A stretch of 64,000 bases of DNA from Idiomarinaceae bacterium HL-53. Its GTDB lineage: Bacteria; Pseudomonadota; Gammaproteobacteria; Enterobacterales; Alteromonadaceae. The stretch spans positions 1,772,659 to 1,836,658 of the forward strand of contig LN899469.1 in the NCBI GenBank assembly GCA_001458075.1, read 5' to 3'. Positions within the stretch are counted from its first letter, which is position 1. Each line of letters opens with the position of its first letter. Of the stretch, positions 38,068-47,124 are shown one piece after another. The position numbers and the translations under genes were made by a program. The notes beneath the pieces were generated by a model. It was not told where the DNA came from. It worked only from the letters and a program-made list of their open reading frames with translations, and searched no databases.

Positions 38068-39006
38068 GTGTATAGAATTTTTGTTTTCGCGCTCATGGGC
38101 GCTGTTATTAGCGGATGCGCGCAGTTACCGAACTCAAGTCCGTCTACCGATGAGGCCGCAACAACCGAGCGGTCAGAGTCGCGCACGCAAGCGCAACAAA
38201 CGAACGCAGACTTGGCTATTATTGAGCCACTCGAAGCTTCTCGTGCTCGACAAACGGAAATTGCCCAAATTACAGCGCTCCTTGAGGGATCTCAGCTAAA
38301 TGATGAGCAGCGTGCCGTTGCCTACTACCGACGCGGTATTTTGTATGATCAGCTTGGATTACCTGCACTCGCATTATTGAATATGAATCAGGTATTAGAG
38401 CTTGATCCACGGTTTTTCGATGCATGGCATTATAGCGGGATCTATTATACGCAGCATGGTGATTATCAGCGCGCGTATGAAGCCTTTGATAGTGTGATTG
38501 AGCTGCAACCAGAGCACGATTTTGTGTATTTAAATCGGGGTCTTGCCTCCTATTATGATCGACAATTCGACTTAGCGTTGAATGACTTTGCTGATTTTTA
38601 TTTTCAAGATCCAAGCGATCCATATCGTATTCTCTGGTATTACTTAAGCGCCCGCGAAGTCAACGAGCAAAGAGCACTCGAGCAACTGACCTCGCATCGC
38701 TCTGACGTAGTCAATCATCCGTGGGGTCGCGTATTAATAGATTACTTTCTCGGGCGGGTAAGTGAGCAAGTGGTGATGAATGCTGCGTTTGAGGGTATCG
38801 AAACGCATCGAGAGCTACTTGAAAGACTGTGCGAAGCTTATTTCTATTTAGGTAAGAGCGCGGCTATTGAAGGAGATCGAGAGCGCGCGATGAATTTTTA
38901 TAAGCTTGCGTTGATGACCAATATCTATGATTTCATAGAGTATAGAGTTGCACGTACCGAGCTCTATCTATTGCGTGATCAAGAATCTTCAGCTCAGGGT
39001 GGTTAA
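38068..39006 (+). CDS. nlpI: TPR lipoprotein NlpI
   Basis: NlpI is an outer-membrane lipoprotein with TPR repeats that scaffolds peptidoglycan hydrolases and, in E. coli, delivers MepS to the protease Prc. GTG 38068, six bases after GAGGAG, gives a compact signal MYRIFVFALMGAVISGC with lipidated Cys17. An ATG at 38041 would put charged residues in front of the signal. TPR units occupy about 90-210 (YYRRGILYDQLGLPALAL, AWHYSGIYYTQHGDYQRA, YLNRGLASYYDRQFDLAL). 312 residues. Downstream of pnp as in E. coli. The next gene starts inside its end. Confidence 0.93.
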   Translation: MYRIFVFALMGAVISGCAQLPNSSPSTDEAATTERSESRTQAQQTNADLAIIEPLEASRARQTEIAQITALLEGSQLNDEQRAVAYYRRGILYDQLGLPALALLNMNQVLELDPRFFDAWHYSGIYYTQHGDYQRAYEAFDSVIELQPEHDFVYLNRGLASYYDRQFDLALNDFADFYFQDPSDPYRILWYYLSAREVNEQRALEQLTSHRSDVVNHPWGRVLIDYFLGRVSEQVVMNAAFEGIETHRELLERLCEAYFYLGKSAAIEGDRERAMNFYKLALMTNIYDFIEYRVARTELYLLRDQESSAQGG

Positions 39007-40228
39007 TTATTTTTTAAAAGGGCTGTGCTTGGGCGTCATTGCGTTGAGCCTGAATGCGAGTGCACCGAGCTTTACGAATAAAAGCACAGTACAGCCGGTC
39101 GCTGTGTTAGCTGCGGCCGAGCAAGGTAACGTGACTGCTCAACTCTATCTGGCCGCTCACTATGCAACTGAGAATTCTCGTTCGCAACAAATCTATTGGC
39201 TTGAACGTGCGGCGAGTGCGGGTTTTGCTGCGGCTGCTCTCAAGTTGAGTGATTTAATTCCGGCACAACGTCTGCTTTGGCTTGAAAGAGCAGCTGACTT
39301 GGGCGATCTTTCAGCGCAAATCAAATGGTCGGCTCGAAACTTAAATGAACGACCTAAGCTCACGTTAGAGAGTCGGTCAGATCTGGAATTAGATGCGCAG
39401 ACGCAAGAATTATTGGCCGAGGTGTTGCTGGCTTGGCAAGCGGATTTTCCTACGTATCATTGGCGTAATGAAGCACCGAATTCAGAGGTATGGCAGCAGC
39501 GTAGGTTAGGTGCGAATCGTTTATTAGAGTTAGCGCAAACTTGTACTCGCGATGTTCATTTTTATCTTACTGCACCCGAGCACCTTGTAAGTGTTTACGA
39601 ATGGATAGCGAAACTAGAATCTGTATTTGCGCGGGTAAACGGACAAGTATGCTATCGCACATCGCTTGTCATGGATCTTCAGTGCGGAGTTCGCGATGAG
39701 CGTGCGTTTTGTGAAGTTGTCCCGTCTACATATCCGGAAGAAACAGGAGTTATTGTAACGAGAAACGGATATGCCAATACACTGAATGGACAAGTTCATA
39801 TTCAACACAGTGCGAGTTGGCGAATTTTATTACATGAACTTGGCCACGCTTGGGGATTCGCAGATGAATACGCGATGCGTAGCGATATTCGAGGTCAATT
39901 CTGTGGTGGCGAATTCAATTTCCAAGCAAAGAATCTAATCATTTCTCAAGGTAGCTTAATCTCCGACAATCGGTTTCAGGAATTTAAAGATTTAGTTCCT
40001 TGGCGAGAGTTCCTTTCAAACGAGATGGGTCAACCGATCCAATTACAAGGGGTGCGATACTGGCAACTTGGGCTTGGTAATGAGAGAGGGAGCTTAGGAC
40101 TCTATCCTGCCGCAACTTGCGAGGGCCTCACCGAACAAGCGTGGAAGCCTGTTGGTGAGACCACCTTTATGGAAGCCGCGGAAACTGGCGCGATTCCCGA
40201 TCCCTATCTACGGTGGATGCTCGAATAG
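38999..40228 (+). CDS. Secreted Sel1-repeat / zincin metalloprotease-like protein
   Basis: This 409-residue protein has a signal peptide (about 1-22, LGVIALSLNASA). Two or three degenerate Sel1-like helical repeats follow (about 35-110; AAEQGNVTAQLYLAAHYA, QIYWLERAASAGFAAAALK, RLLWLERAADLGD). The C-terminal zincin domain has HELGHAWGFADEY at 279-291, a HExxHxxGxxD metal site resembling M64/M43-type metzincins. Six to eight cysteines (at 182, 218, 229, 238 and beyond) suggest periplasmic disulphides. The GTG at 38999 overlaps the nlpI stop by eight bases, so it is coupled to nlpI. I know no named family with this architecture; an NlpI-linked envelope protease is an inference. Confidence 0.75.
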   Translation: MVNYFLKGLCLGVIALSLNASAPSFTNKSTVQPVAVLAAAEQGNVTAQLYLAAHYATENSRSQQIYWLERAASAGFAAAALKLSDLIPAQRLLWLERAADLGDLSAQIKWSARNLNERPKLTLESRSDLELDAQTQELLAEVLLAWQADFPTYHWRNEAPNSEVWQQRRLGANRLLELAQTCTRDVHFYLTAPEHLVSVYEWIAKLESVFARVNGQVCYRTSLVMDLQCGVRDERAFCEVVPSTYPEETGVIVTRNGYANTLNGQVHIQHSASWRILLHELGHAWGFADEYAMRSDIRGQFCGGEFNFQAKNLIISQGSLISDNRFQEFKDLVPWREFLSNEMGQPIQLQGVRYWQLGLGNERGSLGLYPAATCEGLTEQAWKPVGETTFMEAAETGAIPDPYLRWMLE

Positions 40229-40232
40229 AGTA

Positions 40233-41198
40233 TTACTTAACTTCGATCCCCGCTGCCTGCAAATCGGCATGATAAGAAGACCTTACGAGCGGTCCAGATG
40301 CGGCCTGTGTGAATCCCATCTTATCGGCTTCGCGTTTGAACATGGCAAACTCATCGGGCGTCACATAGCGGGTTACAGGAATATGGTGCCGGCTCGGTTG
40401 CAAATACTGACCAATTGTAAGCATATCAACGTTATGACGGCGCAAATCCTCCATGACCTCGAGGATTTCCTCGTTAGTTTCACCCAGACCCACCATTAAT
40501 CCTGACTTTGTTCGCACGTCGGGTCGACGCTCTTTATATAACTTCAAGAGATCGAGCGACCATTGATAATTTGCACCGGGTCTCGCTGCACGATACAGTC
40601 GTGGTACTGTTTCCAAGTTATGATTGAAAACATCGGGCGCTTCATCTGACAAAATGTCTAATGCAATGTCCATTCTGCCGCGAAAATCGGGTACCAATAC
40701 TTCTATTTTTATACCTGGCGTGCGTACTCTAATTTCTCGAATACAATCAGCAAAATGTTGTGCACCACCGTCGCGCAAGTCATCGCGATCTACAGACGTT
40801 ACAACGACATAGTTTACCCCCATGTCCGCGATCGTTTCACCGAGCTTTACCGCCTCCTCTGGATCAACCGGAAGAGGACGTCCGTGTGCGACATCACAAA
40901 ACGGGCAGCGACGCGTACAAATTGCACCGAGAATCATAAAGGTGGCAGTGCCGTGATTAAAACACTCAGGCAGATTTGGGCATGAAGCTTCTTCGCACAC
41001 GGAATGTAGCCCATGTTTACGCATGGCTTTTTTGATGTGGTCAATACGCTCAGTTGATGCAGGGAGTCGAACTTTCAACCACTCTGGTTTGCGTAGCATT
41101 TGCTCACGCTCAGTGGGAACAATTTGTACTGGAATGAGCGCCATTTTATCTGCGTCTCGAAGTTTAACTCCCGGTTCAACTCTCACTGGCTTCGACAT
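40233..41198 (-). CDS. lipA: Lipoyl synthase LipA
   Basis: LipA is a radical-SAM enzyme that inserts two sulphurs into octanoyl groups on lipoyl domains. It has both iron-sulphur clusters: the auxiliary cluster motif [12 protein letters not shown] and the radical-SAM CTRRCPFC. It also has [31 protein letters not shown] and the C-terminal [12 protein letters not shown] with the serine that ligates the auxiliary cluster. 321 residues, normal. The start lies 23 bases inside lipB, so translation is coupled. Only four bases separate its stop from that of the convergent protease gene. Confidence 0.98.
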   Translation of the reverse strand: MSKPVRVEPGVKLRDADKMALIPVQIVPTEREQMLRKPEWLKVRLPASTERIDHIKKAMRKHGLHSVCEEASCPNLPECFNHGTATFMILGAICTRRCPFCDVAHGRPLPVDPEEAVKLGETIADMGVNYVVVTSVDRDDLRDGGAQHFADCIREIRVRTPGIKIEVLVPDFRGRMDIALDILSDEAPDVFNHNLETVPRLYRAARPGANYQWSLDLLKLYKERRPDVRTKSGLMVGLGETNEEILEVMEDLRRHNVDMLTIGQYLQPSRHHIPVTRYVTPDEFAMFKREADKMGFTQAASGPLVRSSYHADLQAAGIEVK

Positions 41199-41844
41199 AA
41201 TAACTCTCTAGCTCTCTCTTTATAGAAGTGGATTCATATTGCATGTTTGCAATAAAAGCTTGGACTACAGCTTCGGCTGCGGTATCAAAATCCTCAGGGC
41301 CGCCATGGTCTTTCGTCTGGGTCATAACCATGCCAGCATAACCACAGGGATTAATGCGTTGGAATGGACTTAAATTCATATTTACATTTAATGCGAGCCC
41401 GTGGAAACTGCAGCCGCGTCGAATTCTCAGACCCAACGAGCACACTTTTTGTGCTCCAATGTAGACACCCGGTGCGTCGGGTCGTGGCGCTGACTCAATA
41501 CCGAATTTCGCAAGCGCAGACACCACACTATCTTCAATTGCAGTGACGAGCTGCCGTACACCGATTTTACGACGTTTGATGTCAATTAAAAAGTAAATGA
41601 CGACTTGGCCCGGACCGTGGTACGTGACTTGCCCCCCGCGATCAACAGGCACTACGGGGATGTCTCCCGGCGCCAATAAATGCTCTTCTTTGCCTGCTTG
41701 TCCTTGTGTGAACACGGGAGGATGCTCTACAACCCATAGTTCATCAAGTGCGTATGCATCGCGAGTATCGGTAAAGGCTTGCATTGCGTGCCATACGGGC
41801 ACGTATTCTTGACGGCCTAATTGTCTGATGGTTATCTCGTTCAT
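41176..41844 (-). CDS. lipB: Octanoyltransferase LipB
   Basis: LipB moves octanoate from octanoyl-ACP to lipoyl domains, the first step of lipoate synthesis. The motif [17 protein letters not shown] binds the acyl chain. The [16 protein letters not shown] region contains the conserved lysine, and the catalytic cysteine is expected downstream, near [12 protein letters not shown]. The 222-residue length is normal. It lies between ybeD and lipA, as in E. coli. Confidence 0.97.
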   Translation of the reverse strand: MNEITIRQLGRQEYVPVWHAMQAFTDTRDAYALDELWVVEHPPVFTQGQAGKEEHLLAPGDIPVVPVDRGGQVTYHGPGQVVIYFLIDIKRRKIGVRQLVTAIEDSVVSALAKFGIESAPRPDAPGVYIGAQKVCSLGLRIRRGCSFHGLALNVNMNLSPFQRINPCGYAGMVMTQTKDHGGPEDFDTAAEAVVQAFIANMQYESTSIKRELESYYVEASES

Positions 41845-41853
41845 GCGCGGATC

Positions 41854-42117
41854 TTATAGTACATGCCGAACGCCGTCGATAGCAGCTAGGCTCTTGTACA
41901 AAGTCTCAATGTGCGTTTTACTTTCCACGGTCACCCGAATCGTCACGGAATGGTAATTGCCTTTGCTCGACACTTTTGACTCGGGCGCGTAGTCACCTGG
42001 CGCATGTGTTTGTACGACTTCAACAACCTCTTGCACGAGCGAGTCACGAGCTTCTGCCATAACTTTGTAAGTAAATAGGCATGGAAATTCCAAGTACTCA
42101 TCAAATTTCGTTTTCAT
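41854..42117 (-). CDS. ybeD: DUF493 family protein YbeD
   Basis: The 87-residue protein is a ferredoxin-like alpha/beta fold of the DUF493 family, with the motifs [35 protein letters not shown] and the C-terminal [15 protein letters not shown]. Its conserved place between dacA and lipB suggests a link to lipoate synthesis or an allosteric role, but no activity is established. It lies three bases after dat and nine before lipB. Confidence 0.95.
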   Translation of the reverse strand: MKTKFDEYLEFPCLFTYKVMAEARDSLVQEVVEVVQTHAPGDYAPESKVSSKGNYHSVTIRVTVESKTHIETLYKSLAAIDGVRHVL

Positions 42118-42120
42118 GAT

Positions 42121-42969
42121 TTACGCCTTTATTAAATGCGGACGACTTTCGCGAAAAGCTTGTGCTAACTGCTCGGTTACAGGGCCTATTTTACCATGAG
42201 CGATAGGGTGTTCGCCAATGCCTCCCACAGGCTGAACCTCCCGTGTCGAGCTGCTTAAAAAACACTCGTCTGCTTGCATTAATTCCTGCACGGAAAAAGC
42301 TTCTTCGCGCACTTCAAATCCTAACTCTTGCGCTAGGTGAAGAACCCATTCGCGGGTAATGCCCGCAAGAATTAATTCGTCCGCGGGAGGCGTACTGATC
42401 ACGCGATCCTTCACGATAAAATAGTTACAGGAGGCGCCTTCAGTAATTCTGCCCGCGCGATGCAAGATCGGCTCAAAGCCACCGGCTTTATGCGCGGCTC
42501 GTTTCAGCTGAATGTTGCCGAGTAAACTGATACTTTTTATGTCACAACGGTGCCAACGAATGTCTTCCAAAAGCTCGACGCGCACTGGTTGCGCGGTGGT
42601 TGCAGGAGGAACCCAGTGACTAGCCGTTACCATGACGGTGGGGGTCAGTGTATTGCTCGGTAAATGCGTTCTCGGAAACTCTGCGCCACGAGTCACCTGA
42701 ATATAGATAATCGCATTAGCATTTGGTACCTGTTCACTTAACGTTTGAAAGATACTCACCCATTCCTCGTCGCTCAGAGGATTCTCGATATCAATTTCTT
42801 GTAAACTTCGCTTCATGCGTGCCAAATGACGCTCAAGCAGCAGTGGATGCCCTTCATAAAAAGGAACCACCTCGTACATACCATCGGCAAACAAAAAGCC
42901 GCGGTCGAATACCGAAACCACGGCTTGATCAGGGCGAATGAATTCGCCATTTAAATATACTAGACTCAT
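42121..42969 (-). CDS. dat: D-amino-acid transaminase (class IV PLP enzyme)
   Basis: The 282-residue protein is a fold-type IV PLP aminotransferase. It has the N-terminal VSVFDRGFLFADGMYEVVPF motif, the PLP lysine within DIKSISLLGNIQLKRAAH and the cofactor loop ITEGASCNYFIV. The Dat group makes D-glutamate or D-alanine from 2-oxo acids for peptidoglycan. Branched-chain aminotransferase or aminodeoxychorismate lyase activity cannot be excluded by sequence alone. It overlaps dacA by four bases, so a D-Ala carboxypeptidase and a D-amino-acid transaminase are translated from one message. Confidence 0.88.
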   Translation of the reverse strand: MSLVYLNGEFIRPDQAVVSVFDRGFLFADGMYEVVPFYEGHPLLLERHLARMKRSLQEIDIENPLSDEEWVSIFQTLSEQVPNANAIIYIQVTRGAEFPRTHLPSNTLTPTVMVTASHWVPPATTAQPVRVELLEDIRWHRCDIKSISLLGNIQLKRAAHKAGGFEPILHRAGRITEGASCNYFIVKDRVISTPPADELILAGITREWVLHLAQELGFEVREEAFSVQELMQADECFLSSSTREVQPVGGIGEHPIAHGKIGPVTEQLAQAFRESRPHLIKA

Positions 42970-44129
42970 TCGTCGCTAAATCTCTGCTTGATACTGTCCA
43001 TAATACGTTTGAAGAAGCCCCCTTGCTCAACTTCATGCAGTGTAACAAGTGGGAACGTTGCTATAACCTCACCGTCGAGAGATAGATTGACGGTACCGAC
43101 TTGTTCACCTTCTGCAAGCGGCGCTTCTAAAGGCTTGTCGAGAACAAAATTCGCATCTAAGTTAGCGCGTTGACCACGTGGAATCGTTACTACGACGTCG
43201 TCTTTTACACCTAAGCTAATTTCATCTCGACTACCGCCCCAAATGCGCTGGCTAGCAAAGCTCTCGCCGGACTGGTAAGCGGTAATTGTCTCATAATAAC
43301 GAAAGCCATAATTGAGCAGCTTCTTCGACTCGGTGGCTCGAGCACGTTCGCTATCCGTGCCCATGACAACGGTAATGAGGCGCGTGTCTGCATTCGTTGC
43401 CGAAGTAATGAGGCTATATCCCGATTCAGCGGTATGCCCTGTTTTCACACCATCAACATTAAGGCTTCTATCCCACAACAGAGAATTACGATTGTATTGG
43501 CGAATATCGTTAAATGTATACTCTCGCTCGCTGTGCAAGGCGTAGGTATCAGGTAATTCACGTATAAGTGCGCTCGTAAGTAAGGCCATGTCGTGAGCAG
43601 TTGTCACTTGTCCTGGAACTGGCAAGCCGTGCGGGTTACGAAATACGGTATTGCTCATGCCGATCACTTGGGCATGCGCATTCATTAAATCTGCGAATGC
43701 GTCAGATGCGCCTGCAATATGTTCCGCGATTGCAACGGAGGCATCGTTGCCAGATGAAATCACGATTCCACGCTGCAGATCTTGAACTGAAACTTGTCTA
43801 CCCACCTCAATAAACATGAGGGATGAACCCGGGAAATTACGTGCCCAAGCATTTTCACTCACCGTCACCATGTCATCTAATTGAATGGTACCGCGCTCCA
43901 ACTCTTTACCAATAATGTAGTTTGTCATCACTTTGGTAAGACTCGCAGGGCCATGAGGCTCATGTTCATTTGAGCTGGCAATGATCTGACCGGTGGTAAA
44001 GTCCATCAAGATGTAACTTTTGGCATCTATACTCGGTGCTGGGGGAACGATGGCCACTGCTGAGAAAGAAAATGAAGCAGCGAGGGCTATGGTCACGGAG
44101 GCAAATGACCGGATGATTTTCTTGTTCAT
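42966..44129 (-). CDS. dacA: D-alanyl-D-alanine carboxypeptidase DacA (PBP5-type)
   Basis: DacA trims the terminal D-Ala from peptidoglycan pentapeptides. The 387 residues have a signal peptide (about 1-26) and the penicillin-binding triad: SxxK at Ser63-Lys66 (PASLTKVM), SGN (VISSGNDASVAIAEH) and KTG (VDGVKTGHTAESG). A beta-rich PBP5_C domain follows, and the C-terminal EVEQGGFFKRIMDSIKQRF is the amphipathic membrane anchor. Overlaps dat downstream; rlpA lies 77 bases upstream. Confidence 0.97.
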   Translation of the reverse strand: MNKKIIRSFASVTIALAASFSFSAVAIVPPAPSIDAKSYILMDFTTGQIIASSNEHEPHGPASLTKVMTNYIIGKELERGTIQLDDMVTVSENAWARNFPGSSLMFIEVGRQVSVQDLQRGIVISSGNDASVAIAEHIAGASDAFADLMNAHAQVIGMSNTVFRNPHGLPVPGQVTTAHDMALLTSALIRELPDTYALHSEREYTFNDIRQYNRNSLLWDRSLNVDGVKTGHTAESGYSLITSATNADTRLITVVMGTDSERARATESKKLLNYGFRYYETITAYQSGESFASQRIWGGSRDEISLGVKDDVVVTIPRGQRANLDANFVLDKPLEAPLAEGEQVGTVNLSLDGEVIATFPLVTLHEVEQGGFFKRIMDSIKQRFSDE

Positions 44130-44206
44130 TGGTATAGCAGCTCTCTTTATTGTAATAAGTGTATGGACAAGACGATTAAGTGCAAAAAGCGCGATATTGT
44201 AACAGA

Positions 44207-45025
44207 TTATTCAGGCACCTCGGAACTTTCATCACGACTTTCATCGGAACTTTGCGACACATTTACGAGCGGCAGCTCAACTCTAAATGCACCTGCAAAT
44301 CCTTCCGCTCGTAATTGCGTTAACCAACGTGCGGCCTCGAGTTCAGAAAATGGTCCTGTTAATAGTTTATGTAGACCCTCGTCTTCGCGAATAGTTGCAG
44401 GTAATGCGTATTTTTCACGGACACTCTGAGCCGCTGCTTGCGCACTCTCCAGCGACTGAGTGGCAGCAATTTGTACAAACAAACCTAGTTCATTGGTTTC
44501 GGTCTTGAGCTCGGGCTGAAGCACCTCAATTTTCACGTTGGCAGTGCCTGTATCGGTGACACCTAAGCGGAACGCTGCGGCATAGGATAAATCGATGATA
44601 CGACCAGGATGAAAGGGCCCACGGTCATTGACGCGAACAACGGCTTCGCGACCATTATCGAGATTAATGACACGAACATAGCTCGGTAGCGGCAGCGTTT
44701 TGTGCGCTGCGGTCATACTGAACATATTAAAGTATTCACCATTAGACGTGAGATGACCGTGAAACTTCCGTCCATACCAAGAGGCGATCCCTACCTCTTC
44801 GTAATTCTGCACATCGTCAATAATTTGGTAATTTTCTCCAAAGAGGCTGTAGGGAGCATTACCTTGGCGACTGTAGGGCTCAAAACGAGGTACTGGGTCG
44901 ATTATTTCTGCAGCTGTGGGGGTGCGGTCGGGCGCATGATCTTGCGCAATGCTATAGCGGCCATTCGTTTGACTACAACCGCTAAGGACAATTATGAAAG
45001 CTCCAATAAGACCCCATCGTTTCAT
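44207..45025 (-). CDS. rlpA: Septal-ring lytic transglycosylase RlpA
   Basis: The 272-residue lipoprotein has a lipobox (IVLSGC, Cys about 17) and a double-psi beta-barrel domain (about 78-170; GIASWYGRKFHGHLTSNGE, with VRVNDRGPFHPGRIIDLSYAAA). A C-terminal SPOR domain (about 183-260; LFVQIAATQSLESAQAAAQ) binds denuded glycan at division sites. Pseudomonas RlpA cleaves such glycans. The acid and HTSNGE residues expected for activity are present. Its ATG overlaps the mltB stop by one base. Confidence 0.96.
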   Translation of the reverse strand: MKRWGLIGAFIIVLSGCSQTNGRYSIAQDHAPDRTPTAAEIIDPVPRFEPYSRQGNAPYSLFGENYQIIDDVQNYEEVGIASWYGRKFHGHLTSNGEYFNMFSMTAAHKTLPLPSYVRVINLDNGREAVVRVNDRGPFHPGRIIDLSYAAAFRLGVTDTGTANVKIEVLQPELKTETNELGLFVQIAATQSLESAQAAAQSVREKYALPATIREDEGLHKLLTGPFSELEAARWLTQLRAEGFAGAFRVELPLVNVSQSSDESRDESSEVPE

Positions 45026-45999
45026 TACATTTGCCTTTGTATACGTTGCGCCAGTTGATAAACCACCATGGCATAAAGCGGACTATGGTTGTAACGGGTA
45101 ATTGCGTAAAAGTTTTGGAAACCGACCCAATAAGATGCATTTTCATCGGCTTCCTCAAATTTAAAAAGCCGAGCTCTCGTGTCGCTCGGCAATTCTGTAG
45201 TAAATGCAATACCAGCGTTCTGAAGTTCACTGACATTGTGCGTTAGTTGGGTGCCACGGCTTGAAATGAAGGGGGCCGCCGAGGCCCTGTTTGCAGCCCA
45301 TGCCGGTGCTACAATCGGTTGGTTAGGTTGCCAGTTGTGGCGAGCAAAATAGTTCGCAACGCTGCCGATGGCGTCGACTGGATTTGAGAGTAGGTCGCGT
45401 TGGCCGTCATTATCGAAATCTACTGCGTATGCACGATAGCTCGAAGAGATAAATTGACCAAAGCCCATCGCACCAGCGTAAGAGCCTTGGAGTTCCTGTG
45501 GGTCAAGCGATTCCTCCGCGATGAGCGCCATAAAATGCTGAAGCTCACTACGAAAGAAAGAAGCGCGAGGTGGGTAGTGAAAGGCGAGGGTGTAAAGTGC
45601 ATCTAAGACTCGATAGCGCCCCATAATCTGTCCGTAAGATGTTTCAACGCCTAAAATAGCAACAATAATTTCCGCCGGTACACCATAGGTTTGTTCTGCA
45701 CGTGCCAGTGTTTCAGCATGTTCTTGCCAGAATTGAACACCATTATCAACGCGTGTTTGGGTAAGGAAGATTGGATAATATTGATACCAAGGCTTGGCTT
45801 CCCAAGGTCGAGCGATCGCGTCTAATACTTCTTGGTTACGATTGGCATACTGCAAGATTTGCTCGGCTTGTGCCCTGCTAATTTGGTGTTTCTCAGAGAG
45901 TTCCTCAAAGAAACTGGCCTCAATTTGAATGGGCGTTGCGACGGCAACTTGGGAGAAAAGAGCGAGCCCTAATAAACCTAAACGTCTTAATATGCGCAT
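45025..45999 (-). CDS. mltB: Lytic murein transglycosylase B
   Basis: MltB cleaves the glycan backbone to 1,6-anhydro-muramic acid ends. The 324 residues begin with a cleavable signal peptide (about 1-21) without a lipobox, so this form appears soluble. The catalytic Glu lies in ILGVETSYGQIMGRYRVLDAL, and AGAMGFGQFISSSYRAYAVDFD and the GSVANYFARHNWQ region are typical of SltB1/MltB. It lies between rodA and rlpA, whereas in E. coli mltB is elsewhere; in Pseudomonas this arrangement is also found. Confidence 0.95.
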   Translation of the reverse strand: MRILRRLGLLGLALFSQVAVATPIQIEASFFEELSEKHQISRAQAEQILQYANRNQEVLDAIARPWEAKPWYQYYPIFLTQTRVDNGVQFWQEHAETLARAEQTYGVPAEIIVAILGVETSYGQIMGRYRVLDALYTLAFHYPPRASFFRSELQHFMALIAEESLDPQELQGSYAGAMGFGQFISSSYRAYAVDFDNDGQRDLLSNPVDAIGSVANYFARHNWQPNQPIVAPAWAANRASAAPFISSRGTQLTHNVSELQNAGIAFTTELPSDTRARLFKFEEADENASYWVGFQNFYAITRYNHSPLYAMVVYQLAQRIQRQM

Positions 46000-46008
46000 A
46001 CAAATATC

Positions 46009-47124
46009 CTAGTGTCCCATAACAAATCGTCGATGTGTCGCTATGGCCATAATGATGCCAAATCCTGCCATCATGGTAACCATTGATGTTCCACCATAAC
46101 TGATCAGTGGAAGAGGAACACCTACTACGGGCAGAAGCCCTGAAACCATACCAATATTTACCAGCACATAAATAAAGAAGGTGAGTGTAATGCTACCCCC
46201 CAGTAAGCGATTGAACATGTTCTGAGCACGAATTGAAATGAGTAAGCTTCGGCCAATCACAAAGCCGTAAAGCACCAAAAGGGCGACTACACCCAACAAT
46301 CCAAACTCTTCACTAAACACTGAAAAAATAAAGTCGGTGTGGCGCTCGGGGAGAAATTCGAGCTGTGATTGCGTTCCCTGCAGCCAGCCTTTACCTTCAA
46401 GACCCCCAGAGCCAATGGCTATTTTAGATTGGATAATGTGATAACCCGAGCCGAGCGGGTCGCTTTCAGGATTTAGAAAAGTCAGCACCCGTTGTCGCTG
46501 ATAATCATGCAATGCAAACATCCACAAGAGTGGGGTGCAAAGCGCTGCTAAAATGCCCCCTACAGTTAATAATCGCCAACTCATACCGGCCAGGAACAAG
46601 ACAAAGATTCCCGACATCGCGACTAAAATTGACGTACCTAAATCGGGTTGCTCCGTAATTAAGTAGGTTGGAATTAGAATGAGAATCAGCCCACCTATCA
46701 CCCGAGTTGTACGAATTGGAAGCTCTGCACGCGCACAATACCAAGCTAGCATAAACGGAACCGCAAGCTTCAAAATTTCTGAAGGTTGAATGCGTGTGAT
46801 ACCAATATCGAGCCAGCGCTGTGCGCCTTTCCCGCTCACGCCAAAAAAGAGAACCGCAACAAGCAGCCCGACACCCACTAAGTATGCTGGTACCGCTAAT
46901 TTCTCATAACGCGCAGGGTTTATTTGTGCCACAACGATGAGTACGAAAAACGAAACACCAATGCGAATGGCTTGGCGAATAATGAGACCTTGATCCTCAC
47001 CTCCCGCACTATAAATAACGAAGAGGCTTGTAATGCCAAGCGCTAAAAGAGCCAAAAATAATGGTCCATCTAAATGCAGCTTGGCGAGCAGTGGGTGGCG
47101 ATCGCGTTCTTCAGTCGTCTGCAT
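46009..47124 (-). CDS. rodA: Rod-shape SEDS glycosyltransferase RodA
   Basis: RodA polymerises lipid II into glycan strands during cell elongation, with PBP2 as its transpeptidase partner. The 371-residue protein has about ten transmembrane helices and the SEDS signature near the C-terminus (GMVSGLLPVVGVPLPLISYGGTS-type, here NIGMVSGLLPVVGVPLP and SYGGTSMVTMM). The catalytic Asp is expected in the loop with LEFLPERHTDFIFSVFSEEFG. Its start overlaps the mrdA stop by 14 bases, so the pair is translationally coupled. Confidence 0.97.
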   Translation of the reverse strand: MQTTEERDRHPLLAKLHLDGPLFLALLALGITSLFVIYSAGGEDQGLIIRQAIRIGVSFFVLIVVAQINPARYEKLAVPAYLVGVGLLVAVLFFGVSGKGAQRWLDIGITRIQPSEILKLAVPFMLAWYCARAELPIRTTRVIGGLILILIPTYLITEQPDLGTSILVAMSGIFVLFLAGMSWRLLTVGGILAALCTPLLWMFALHDYQRQRVLTFLNPESDPLGSGYHIIQSKIAIGSGGLEGKGWLQGTQSQLEFLPERHTDFIFSVFSEEFGLLGVVALLVLYGFVIGRSLLISIRAQNMFNRLLGGSITLTFFIYVLVNIGMVSGLLPVVGVPLPLISYGGTSMVTMMAGFGIIMAIATHRRFVMGH

